This document shows, piece after piece, positions 33,959 to 44,196 of a stretch of DNA of 64,000 bases (its first letter is position 1; each line of letters opens with the position of its first letter). Position numbers and translations under genes: made by a program. The notes beneath the pieces were generated by a model. That model worked only from the letters and a program-made list of their open reading frames with translations, ran no database searches and had not been told where the DNA came from. Source of the DNA: Zygnema cylindricum (Eukaryota > Streptophyta > Zygnematophyceae > Zygnematales > Zygnemataceae); the NCBI GenBank assembly GCA_037447655.1, contig JBBHKE010003327.1:1-64000 (forward strand), given 5' to 3'.

Positions 33959-34385
33959 TCATTTAGGAGAGGGCACTGGTTTGGTCATCATGTCAGCCAC
34001 CATTTCTTCATCAGGTCTATACACAAGATTTAAAATTTTATTTTCAACTTTTTCTCTTACGAAGCTTAATCTTATGTCCATATGTTTTGCTTTGAAATGG
34101 TGTTTTGGATTGGCTGCGATTGCGATTGCAGCTTGATTATCGCAAAAGATTTCATTCACTCCCTCTTTCATACATCCCAGTTCTTGCAATAATAATTTCA
34201 CCCACATTAGTTCTTTTACAGCAGAACAAGACGCCATATACTCAACCTCCATAGTAGACTGAGCAACCAGTTTTTATTGCTCACTGCTCCAACAGCAAGC
34301 ACCTTCCCCCACATACAAAACATATCCAGAAGTGCATCTTCTCATAGGTGCATCCCCATAACTGGCGTCACTCCAAGTGGTGATA
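33959..34385 (-). pseudogene. copia-3 RNase H, C-terminal end
   Basis: The frame from 34252 to 33959 encodes the end of copia RNase H: EVEYMASCSAVKELMWVK, CDNQAAIAIAANPKHHF, KHMDIRLSFVREKV and MMTKPV. WSDASYGDAPMRRC continues upstream to about 34385 across a stop. The sequence stops where copia-4 Gag begins. Confidence 0.88.
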
Positions 34386-34389
34386 TCAG

Positions 34390-35040
34390 TTGTAAGGTCT
34401 TATTTTGTAAAAGTGAAACTTTTTGATGTTGTTAATGGATCTATTGTAGAAACTGATGTAAACTATGATCAAAAGAATGAGCACGCTCTTCATTTGATAA
34501 AATTAATGATATCTAAGGAGCTACATATGACATACATTCAGGCTTCTAAAGCATCAAAGATTTGGGATGCTTTGAAAAAGACATATTCTAGGGCTAATGC
34601 ACAACATGAGATTATAACTGTTGGGTAGATCTGGGAATATAAGTATACAGGCGGAATCATGGTAGAATATTGCAATAAATTCAGACTTCTAGTTGCAGAA
34701 AATGCATGTTCAGGTGGTTCATTTCCTGAGTATCACCAAGCAATGATTTTAGTGAGGGGGCTTCCTAGTGAGTATAAAGGTGCCTATGACGAAATGAAAA
34801 AATTGGATAAGACACAGTGGAATCTAGCTACAGCTATAGAGTATGTGCTAGAAGAAGAAGCGAATCAGGTGGCATTTAATTTTGGAAAGCCAGCTATAGC
34901 TTTCAATGCTCAATTTCAGAGAGATAATAGATTTCAAGGAAATCAGTCCTTTCAGCAATATGAACGGTGTGTCTATTGCTATAACAATGGTCATTTGTAT
35001 AAGTTTTGTCCCTTGTATATAAAAGCGTTTGAAACAGGTT
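34390..35040 (+). pseudogene. copia-4 Gag (5' truncated)
   Basis: UBN2-type Gag: HLIKLMISKELHMTYIQ, SKIWDALKKTYSRAN, MVEYCNKFRLLV and MILVRGLPSEYKGAYDE, then a CCHC knuckle CVYCYNNGHLYKFC near 34968-35010. A TAG at 34626 interrupts the frame. The N-terminus is missing because the copia-3 fragment replaces it. Confidence 0.88.
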
Positions 35041-36377
35041 TTTACCGCAAAGGATGGAAGGTGAGAGGAGCTCCATTAACACCGAAACCTCCGAGCAAAA
35101 CCGCAGCTTTTTCAGTGGAGGAAGAGGAACCGGTGAAGGATATGGAGAAGGAGAAATCAGAGGTTGTTAGTTTTCCTAAAACCGACGACACCGAGTTCTT
35201 TACTATGGCAAAGATGATGGAGGGAGAGAAAGATCTCGGGTGGATTATAGACTCCAGAAGTTCCTCCCATATGTGTTGGAACAAATCTTATTTCAAGGAT
35301 ATGACACCTATCCCTACTCGTCAAATCTTTTATACTTGTGGTGCCACGGTGGAAGCTAATGCTAAGGGTAGCATAGATCTCAATTGTGAGATAGATGGCA
35401 AAGCTGTAAAAAGAACTTTGCATGATGTGTTATATGTGCCTAAATTTAAGAAAAAATTGTTTTCTACATCAGTTGTACAGTGTAAAGGTTTTGATGTTCT
35501 TCAGAGCAAAGGCAAAAAGATAGTAAGCAAGGATGGGAGAGTAGCCTTAGTGGGAACTAGAGGCCCAAACATGTTGTATCGGATGGACCTGGTTAATAAA
35601 GTTGATTTTGTGTACTCCAGTGTCCTTTCCGAAAATGTTTTGTGGCATAAAAGGCTTGGGCATGTTCATAATGAGAGGCTTGAAAAGATGGTGAAGACTA
35701 ATATGATAGAAGGTGTCAAGCTTGGTGAAAAGGAATCCCATGTTTGTGATGGTTGTGCTCTAGGAAAGCTTCATAAGCTTCCCCTACCACAGACTTCAGA
35801 TTATCGAGCAAAGGACCTTCTCGGCCTTATCCACTCGGATGTATGGGGACCGGCCAAAGTTCCTTCCCTTGGTGGAAGTAAATACCTTGTTACATTCACT
35901 GATGACCACTCACGTTTCAGCCGAGTGTACTTTATGAAGGAGAAGAGCGAGGTCTTCACACATTTCAAGCATTTCCGGATCTGGGCGGAGAAACTTCACG
36001 GAAAATCGATCCTTGCTTTGCGATCTGACAACGGTGGAGAGTATGTATCAAATGCCTTTGCTGAATACTTGAAAGAAAATGGAATTTCTCATGAGTTTAC
36101 TGTTCCTTACACTCTGGAACAGAATGGTGTGGCTGAAAGACTCAATAAGACCTTGACTGAATGTGCTATGTCTATGATGATGGATAAAGATGTAGATCCG
36201 AAATTTTGGGGGGAAGCTTTTCAGTGTGCTTCTTACATTAAAAATAGAATAGAAACTAGATTTGTGAAGGATAAAACACCTTATGAAATGTGGACAGGAA
36301 GAAAGCCGAATGTTAGTCACTTTGATTATTTGGAAGTAAGTGTTTTATGTTGGATAACCTTCCAAATTGGAAATTAA
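35041..36377 (+). pseudogene. copia-4 protease and integrase
   Basis: Continuous with Gag. The protease active site at 35250 reads DSRSSSHMC where DSGASSHMC is usual, so the essential Gly is Arg. Then come the pre-integrase zinc element (LWHKRLGHVHNERL, CDGCALGK) and a DDE core with HSDVWGPAKV, RSDNGGEYVS and EQNGVAERLN; all three acidic residues are present. The reading is lost at about 36330 by a frame change inside the C-terminal region (WTGRKPNVSHF). Confidence 0.88.
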
Positions 36378-37000
36378 GTCCGAAATCTGTACCTGGGATA
36401 TTTTTGGGCTATGATGATGAGTTCGTAGGATATAGAGTGTATTATCCTCAGAAAAATACAATTCAGATTGCTAGGAATATTCAGATCAAAGCAGAAAGTC
36501 AATCTGTTGATGTTTTTAGCATGAATGAGGCGGAAAAGGCAGAAAAATTACACGAATATGTCATCCTTGAGCAGATTCTTTTCAAGCAAACAACGGTTTC
36601 TTCCTCTAAATCTGACCTACCACATGTTTTGGGGCTGCCTGATCCACCTACTATTGCAACTACTACCGGACCAACTCCTCCTCCTCCTCCTCCTCCTCCT
36701 CCTCCTCCAAGATTGCGTCGGGAACCAACAATTCTCGCTTCAGATTTTCCTGGGGGAAGAAGACAAAGTAGCCGGTTGAGAGGTGACCGAGTGGATCATG
36801 CTTATTCTTCAATCACAGGGGAGCCTCTTACCATTCAAGAAGCTTTCTCCGTTCCGGAAAAAGATCTGTGGATTGCTGCGGCGAATGACGAGATAAAGTC
36901 AATTATGGAGGCTGAAACTTGGGAGCTAGTGGAACTTCCACCGGATCAAAAAGCGATTGGTTGTAAGTGGGTATTCAAGTTAAAACTGAATGCTGATTAA
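36347..37000 (+). pseudogene. copia-4 integrase C-terminus, linker and RT start
   Basis: The frame resumes with IFLGYDDEFVGYRVYYP, a Pro-run linker from a CCT repeat at about 36680-36710, ASDFPGGRRQSSRLRG, and the RT start ([13 protein letters not shown]). It ends with another frame change at about 36997. Confidence 0.85.
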
Positions 37001-38445
37001 TACCATTGAGGGATATAAGGCTAGGCTTGTTGCTAAGGGGTATAGCCAGAAAGAGGGCATTGATTATGAAGAGACGTTCCCACCTGTAGTTCGTTTTCCT
37101 ACTGTTAGGATTCTCTTATCTTTAGCAGCAATAGAAAATATAGAATTGCATCAAATGGATGTGAAAACAACTTTCTTTCATGGGGATTTGGAGGAAGTTA
37201 TATATATGAAGCAACCACAAGGATATCTAGAAAAAGGGAAAGAAAATATGGTCTGTAAATTGTTGAAGTCCCTCTATGGTATGCTTAGTCCCTTTATAGT
37301 ATGTAAATTGTTGAAGTCCCTTTATGGTATGCTTAGTTCCTTTATGGTATGAAGCAGGCTCCATGACAGTGGAACCTAAAACTGGATGAATTTTTGACAA
37401 ATCTTGGCTTTACTAGAATTAGTTCAGATCATTCAGTTTATGTTATGGAAGGGGAAGATGGAGTGATATATATTGCTGTTTATGTTGATGATTTGCTGTT
37501 GCTAAGCAAATCCATTAATGAAAAAAAAAAAAAAAAAACAGCTCTAAATTCCCGGTTCGAAATGAAAGATTTAGGGGAGGCTAAGTATATTTTGGGAATT
37601 CAGGTAGAAAGGGATAGAAAACAAAGACTTATTTATTTGACACAGAAAAAAGCCATTGGAAACATGCTTGAAAGGTTCGGCATGTCAGAGGCAAAGGGAA
37701 GCGCTACTCCCATGGAGTTCACACAGAAAATAGAAAGGAAAGAATCACATGGTGGGGTTGTGATTGATGACTCTTTGGAGTTAGAGGAGGCAGATTTTAT
37801 GTCCACAATTCCTTACAGACAGATCGTTGGAAGCCTCATCTACTTCATGAATTGTACCCGTCCGATTATTGCAGCAGCTGTTGGAGCCTTAAGCCGAAGT
37901 TTGCAAAATCCAAAGAAGTCAGACTGGGAGGCAGCAAAGAGAGTTCTTCGATATCTTGCAGGAACTCAAATCTCCGACTCTCTCCCGGTGGAGAGGAAGT
38001 AAAAATTCAGACATGGAGCGATGCGAGCTATGGAGATAGGCCAAGCCGACGCTCTACTAGTGGATACATTCTCAAGATTGGAAGTGGGACATGCTGCTGG
38101 AGCAGCAAACTTCAGAAGGTGACAGCTCACTCTACTATGGAGGTTGAGTACATGGCGGCTAGCGCAGCCGTCAAAGAGTTACTTTGGGCAAAGTCTCTCT
38201 TTCAAGAGATTTTGTTTATGCAATCTAGACCTCACGTAGTGTGGTGTGACAATCAGGCTCCCATTGCTATTGTATCTAACCCTAGCCATCACTTTAAGAG
38301 CAAATACATTGATATCAAGCTACACTTTGTGAGAGAGAAGGTTATGGGAAGAGTTCTGAAACTCAGTTATTTGCTGACATGATGACTAAACCCTTGCGTG
38401 CACCTAAATTAAATTTTTGCAAAGAGGCATGTGGCTTAAGTGGCT
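36990..38445 (+). pseudogene. copia-4 reverse transcriptase and RNase H
   Basis: RT motifs [41 protein letters not shown] at 37481-37492, FEMKDLGEAKYILGIQVE and RQIVGSLIYFMNCTRP. RNase H follows in another frame from ~38000 (WSDASYGDRPSRRS, STMEVEYMA, CDNQAPIAI, HFVREKV). A 48-bp in-frame tandem duplication (37254-37301 and 37302-37349) repeats the [10 protein letters not shown] segment just before a frame change. An A18 run near 37521-37538 distorts the segment after YVDD. Confidence 0.9.
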
Positions 38446-38470
38446 AGGAGAGTCTAAAGCTTTAGGGGAG

Positions 38471-39327
38471 TGTTGTTTTGGAAAGCTTTAGTCCTCTCTA
38501 TGCCTCGAGTGTGAGGGAGAGAGAGTTTCACGACTTAGCATATGTTTGGTTGTAAGTTCGTTTCATTACACACCAGAATTGATGTTCCACTAGATCGGTA
38601 GGGAGTACACATTTGTATACACTCCCGAGACTCAAGTCACTACAAGAAAGAAGTCACTACAAGAAAGAAGACACTCCAGAATATCCGATTGTTTGTGGAT
38701 AGATACACTTGAGGATAAAATGGCACATGGAGATTTGTCTACGGTGCCGAATGTGATATGTACGCGGCTGAGGGAGACCACCGACAAATGCTGGTCCGTG
38801 TGAACCACATACACGACAAATGACGTGGCATATAGAATCCTACTCCTTTGTAAATATCTAGTTAAGTAGATTTTTGTCTTTGTGTGGTTAGTTGATTAGT
38901 AAAGGAATCTTTTTGTGTGACGTACCTTGTTTGGTTCGAGCCGTAGGTATTTATTGTACGGCTGGTATGCCTCCGTACGTTCAGCAGCATAGGCTTCAGT
39001 GTATATTAGTAGGACTTAGATAACTTTGAAGTTATGAACATTTTGTAGTCAAAAACTGTACAGCCTGTTTTTGGCATTTTCATCTGTGGATATCTCACAG
39101 ATCTGTTGGCAAAATTACTTGTAATTTTGTGTGTGTGTTCATCCTGATATTATCTACTTTGTGGTAGATTTGCAGAGCTATTGTGTCTCTGGTTTGGGTT
39201 TTATCAACTGTTGAAGTTGCTGTTTTTCAGACCGGTTTTTGTGAAAGTTTCTTGCTTGGTTTGGTTCCGAGATGACTACACCGGCATCCTTATCGTCTTC
39301 GGTTCCGGCTGTTATCTCAGAACAACA
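38471..39327 (+). repeat. 3' LTR of copia-4 (857 bp)
   Basis: Preceded by the purine tract TTTAGGGGAG. It is 17 bp longer than the 5' copy because ACTACAAGAAAGAAG is duplicated at about 38639-38670. AGGAG follows at 39328. Confidence 0.9.
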
Positions 39328-42300
39328 AGGAGGACATCAGCGGGAGATCTTACCAAAAGGGAGTTGAAAGTCAGGTGTTGCAGAAAGACACCACGCTTCA
39401 GGTGTCACCGGATGGCATCACATCGAGTAGTTTCGCCTCAGAATGGCTGGAAACCACGACAAAGGAAATCTACGGAGAGATCACAGAGAGTGCTCCAAAT
39501 CAAATAAGTACTTTATCATCAACAATCTGCAAGGAGGACGAGACAAACGTCCTGCAAGAAAACGCCACAATGATCGCCAGTCACGCAAAGCAAATGGAGA
39601 CAGATTCCACATTAACAATGCACGTTGATACAGGAAATCAAGCGACAAAGGACTGTAGCACCAGCGAACAAGAAGTTCAAAATATTGCAGCGAACAAGAA
39701 GTTCAAAATATTGCAGGTGTACGGGACACGACATCAACAAACGGAAGGAATCAAATTCATTTCAAAGAGGAAGAAAAAGGGGAAGTAGACTCAGAACCAT
39801 ACCTTAAGAATCCTGTAAAAGCGAGAGGCAATCCCAAGCGAGATGACAATAGAGGTGGTGGTAGAGAGAGAACCAAAAATACCCTCTCGGTCATCGTCGC
39901 GCTAGGTCGCACGGACAGTGTCCTAGGAACTAGCTCAAATGACAAGATAGTCCAAGATCTGCATAGAGAGAGAGAGATCGAAAATCAGTTTTATGATAGT
40001 AAAACTCATGCAAAAAGTGGAAAAATGGCAGAAAGAACCCGAAGGTAGCAAACCACATGCTGGATATCTCACAAAACCCAAGAGTCAAGGGGACTTAGAC
40101 AGCGGAAGCATTAGTGAGCAAGGTGTAGAGAGAAGACAGAAAAAGAAAGAAAAACATAACATAGAAAAGAAAGAAATGAAGATGTAAAACAGTGGGAGAA
40201 AGGAGAAAGAATCAAAAGATAAAGGAGTGAATTCACTAACCTGCAGATACACCACCGGAAGTGCAGATGACGAGGTCGGCCTAGACCACCACCTCCACTC
40301 TCGAATACCCACCTCTATCAATGGGAGGAAGATTGTTTCGGCATTCGAATTTCAGAAAAATCTGTCAAAAACGCCACAGGAGAAAGCAATAACAGTTAGT
40401 GAGTCGGCGAAATTGGTGTCCACTTTGACACAAACGCCAAGAGAAAACAAAGAGGATCAAGAAGGACTCAAGCACGAGCCCGATCACGAGTACAAAGAAA
40501 ACACTATCAATTTTGAGAATCTTGGAGCATTTAGGTCAATCAGAAGGACGAATGTCCCAAAAGCGGCAAACGGTGTCTTACCTCAAGCACGGAGGACATG
40601 GCAGAAAAAGATGGAGAGCGTACAGAAGCCATTCGGCTCTCCTAATGCCTCATCCCTTTGAGATGGAGGAAGTGGACCTGCATAGAGAAGTCCACGAGTG
40701 ACATCGGCTCTCCTAATGCCTCATCCCTTGGAGATGGAGGAAGTGGACCTGCATAGAAAAGTCCACGAGTGACATCAGATGTCAAAATCAGCAAACCCAA
40801 AAAATCTGCCACAACTCAATCAAGTGGAGAAGATTGGAGGTCAAGAGGTAAAAATCAAGAAAACTCTCAGTGCAGATTTTCCGCATGCAAAAGAGCCAAG
40901 GAATGCAAGCCTAAGGAGAGGATTAGTTGAGAAATCACCTTACAGTTTAGAGATAGTGGGAGATTCCGGATCTCCACCACTACGTACTCCACAGAAATCC
41001 ATCAAGTTCACCATCAAATCTGCGATCACGAAAGTCCAAATGTCAAACCAGATGCTAGAGGAGGTCAAAGAGGATAAAGGAGTGTTAAAGTACGAATCAT
41101 TTAGAGATGCGTTGCTGGGAAATTTCACTGGAAGAGAAACAATCAAGCAAGCAGCCAAGGAAGGAGTAAGTTACACTCACCTTGAGAAGGAAGAAAATCC
41201 GGAGAGCCGGCCCTGATTAATCCACATTCGAGTCCATGCGCCAAGCAAGTGCAGATGGAGCGTCCACCCATAAAGAACACAGCGGAACGCGTGGAGGAGC
41301 AAGAGGAAGAAATCCTAACCCTAATTCCTAACCCCACCTCAATGTCCATTTTCAGCACGACGGCTTCGAAAGGAAACAAAGGAAGGAAGAGAGGAGGTGT
41401 AGCTTCGGCAAGGAAGCTTAAGGAGAGGAGGAAAGTGCGAAAGGAAACGCTAAGGGGAGCACGAGAACTTAGAGAGGAGGAGAGGGGCGAACAGATAGCA
41501 GACAGGGAAAATTGGGAAATTATCCTAACCCTAGAAAAGTTGGCATAAGTACACTTGATGCCAACTCAAAGTACAACTTCGCACGAAGTGAAGATACCTT
41601 CCCTAAATCGCGGCGAAGGCGCACGATTGAAATCGAACCTTCACTCATGACCCTTGATCTAAATCTTAAGTGTACATCAAAGTACAACGAAGTCTCGACC
41701 AAATGAGACTTCGCCATATAGGCCGCCGGAAACGCATACGACGTCACGACACCAAAGTTTTTCATTCGTGGGCAACGACATATTGGGCGACAAGTCATAC
41801 GTGAAACGTAGGATTGGCGACAACCATGCGAGTTACAATCCGCAATCGCAATCCACACCATTGTACCGAAATCAAGGAACAGCGAGCGTCGTTCGATTTC
41901 ACTGACAAATTTCACGCAGGTACATCAAAATGTTTCAACGGACGAGGACCACCCTGAATTATCAACGGTCGAAAACCATCCAGTTGGAGACGTACGAGGT
42001 ACATTCGAGGAAACGTTAAAACCCATGCTGAAGTTATCGATTCCACGATCTTGAAAATTTACAAAACCAGAGATCAACGGATATGGGAGTCTCGAGCTCA
42101 CAGACGAAGCGGATGAGCTCCACGTGTCTAATGACGAGGGAATCACATCGGATTCCAATGTTTACATGAAAAACTTGTCAGCATGCGACGACACAATTTC
42201 ACATGCGAAAGTGGGAGGAAATTTCATACCTTCCAAATTTCACGTCGTACAGGTTCACAGTTCGAACGGACACGCGGCTATTTCCTTTGGTACGGATCAG

Positions 42301-42397
42301 TGCAACTTATGTATCTACGGGCGACTTCTAATCGACCCAAAGTTATTCCAAAGTGATCTTTTACACGAACCCATATCGCCGCAAACTCGAGTGGGAG
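39328..42397 (+). other. Purine-rich interior of the LARD-like element, right part
   Basis: Continuation of the LARD-like element after the copia-4 insertion, up to its right LTR. Many short Lys/Glu/Arg/Ser-rich frames (39375-39788, 40227-40661, 40779-41216, 41249-41548) follow one another in different frames. A ~70-bp tandem duplication lies at 40637-40776 and a 24-bp one at about 39668-39715. No protease, integrase or RT motif is visible. Confidence 0.55.
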
Positions 42398-43025
42398 TGT
42401 TGATTTTATTAGCGATTTTGGGCAATATCGGGTATCGCCGATTTTATGTGATTGGTGTCACATCGCCGATTTTGTGTGATCGACGTCACATCGTGGAACA
42501 GTACCATTTATACGAACGGATGTCACGATTTGGACGACATGGAGTCATACCATTGTTAGAATCATGCAGTTGTAAATAGTCAGATCCAAGTGAACAAGCA
42601 TGTGTAGACATCATTTCATTGGACCACATAAGAGAGTGCATTATTTATACAGACTGCATTAGAATACAAATAGGCACTCAGAAGAGACAAGAGACATCCT
42701 TCATCCATTAATGCAAGAATAGCAGTTCTGAAATAGTCAAGTGAGACAAGGAATAGAATTTGGCTTTATTAGAGAAAGTCTTTTGTAACATTGTCCTAAA
42801 AGGACCATTTATTAAAGCTACCGCTTTCCTACAATTCTATTTTGTATCTTTGCCTACTTTATCTGTTTGCTAATTATATCCCTTTCTAATCTTTCCTATC
42901 TCTCTTGTCCAAATACTTTGTGACTCCCTAAGCCCCTCTGCGTGTATTGATCTGTGGCCGGTCAAAGCTATCCGTGATTACGAGGAACTCTCCTCGTTAG
43001 TTCGGATGACCAACCCAAAGCGACT
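42398..43025 (+). repeat. 3' LTR of the LARD-like element (628 bp)
   Basis: Preceded by the purine tract GAGTGGGAG. Begins TGTTGATTTTA and ends GCGACT, one base changed from the left copy. The duplicated target AACTT follows at 43026-43030. Confidence 0.9.
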
Positions 43026-43030
43026 AACTT

Positions 43031-44021
43031 TTCATCAATGAAATACGTCGTCCACTCACTTAACCCTAAAATTATTTTCCTAATCAAGGTTGCAAAAGGA
43101 GTATTACTGGTTTTCAGCTTTCGGTCATCATGGAAAAAAAGTTACCTGCAAACTATTATCACACACTAATATTAATAACTAAATGTGTGTGTATGTGTGT
43201 GTATATATGTATATACATATACATATACATATAGATATACAACACTAATATGTTACAATATGTTATCATATGTTATAATAAATACATCATAATATTAACA
43301 ATAAATATTATAAATGCATTATAATTTATTATACATACATTAAAAACAAATAATATTACGGCCACCATGAATTGGCACAAACAACTGATCTCATTTCACT
43401 ATAATATTTGTAAAATATTTGCTTAAATGTTTTTGTTTTCAAGTAATTTGAGTATTTTAAGTATGTTTCGCAACGTGGCTCGTCATGGGTCACTTAATTA
43501 AATAGTGCACAATTTTATGATTTCGGGTCAAAAAAACACTAATTAACATTTTTTAGAGAAATGTTATCAACTCTAATACCCATGGGGGGTGTACTGGGCC
43601 TGTCCTTGATACCTCTGGTCTAAACAAATGCATTGACTCTAAAGAAAAATACCGGAGACTTATTACTCGAACTGGTCCACTATTTTAAACATTAAAACGT
43701 TCTTTTTCATATACTTTTACATTCAAACGTCCGGATGTATTTCAATAAATCTCTTTAAATGTAAAAAAACAAGACATGTCACTCTTTAACTGGTGTGTTT
43801 TTTAGGATAAATTAAAGTGTTCTCTTTCATATAAAAACTCAACAACTTCACAAGAGAATTTCGATTCCAAAATAACGAAACAGTAATTTTACATTTGAAG
43901 TCTTGAAATAAATTACATGGTAAAGATCTTCGATATACACTCGACCAAAAGAACCATACAATCTAAAGTACAATAAAAAACGCAAAATTGAAAAAAAGAA
44001 AAAGGAAAAACAAGGCCTTTC
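43031..44021. other. Region downstream of the host gene
   Basis: AT-rich, including a TA/TG/CA microsatellite at about 43187-43245. A sequence at 43560-43600 resembles a right-type end of the TACACCG inverted-repeat family (ACTCTAATACCC then GGTGTAC). No gene recognised. Confidence 0.4.
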
Positions 44022-44196
44022 TCAAACACATTGGGTTCCTTCATACGCAAGAAAGTAGTCGTATAAAGTTGCCGTATCTGTTTTGTATTCGATAGGAGGT
44101 TTTTTCTCATACGCCCTTTTAGTAAACGCCATACTTTGTGTGGAAATATTTTTCAATCGAGGAATGCGAATATCCTCATATGCTTCCAAAGCATCC
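44022..44196 (-). CDS. Monooxygenase last exon
   Basis: Begins after a long pyrimidine tract ending TTAG. Encodes DALEAYEDIRIPRLKNIS and ends YFLAYEGTQCV with a TGA at 44024-44022. The AxxxYExxRxPR helix is the usual end of the family. The phase does not join exon 7 directly. Confidence 0.8.

Larger units (their letters stand above)
32861..34385 (-). mobile_element. copia-3 fragment: RNase H end plus complete LTR
   Basis: On the minus strand it reads RNase H (34380-33959), purine tract ATAAGGGGAG, and an LTR starting TGTTGAAATTG at 33894 and ending TTGCA at 32861. Its left neighbour (32830-32860) is a 31-bp plus-strand stretch coding RLTQKEAIGN, an RT fragment unlike the copia-4 RT. So copia-3 seems to have been carried here with a sliver of another copia RT it had inserted into. 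The right border at about 34385 joins copia-4 Gag. Confidence 0.8.
31990..39327 (+). mobile_element. copia-4: complete-ended Ty1/copia element with rearranged 5' interior
   Basis: LTRs at 31990-32829 and 38471-39327 begin TGTTG and end CAACA, and the 5-bp duplication AGGAG flanks the whole. The interior from about 34390 encodes Gag, protease, integrase, RT and RNase H in copia order on the plus strand. From 32830 to about 34385 its own primer site and Gag start are missing, replaced by minus-strand copia-3 sequence. The element lies inside the LARD-like element. LTRs differ by about 4 percent by eye plus a 17-bp duplication. Confidence 0.9.
29929..43025 (+). mobile_element. LARD-like non-autonomous LTR element, interrupted by copia-4
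   Basis: Two LTRs of exactly 628 bp (29929-30556 and 42398-43025) are flanked by a 5-bp target duplication AACTT (29924-29928 and 43026-43030). A half-tRNA(iMet) primer site follows the left LTR and a purine tract (GAGTGGGAG) precedes the right one. Without the nested copia-4 the element is about 5.75 kb. It encodes a Gag-like fragment but no recognisable protease, integrase or RT, so it should depend on a copia helper using the same primer type. LTR divergence is about 5 percent by eye. Confidence 0.85.
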
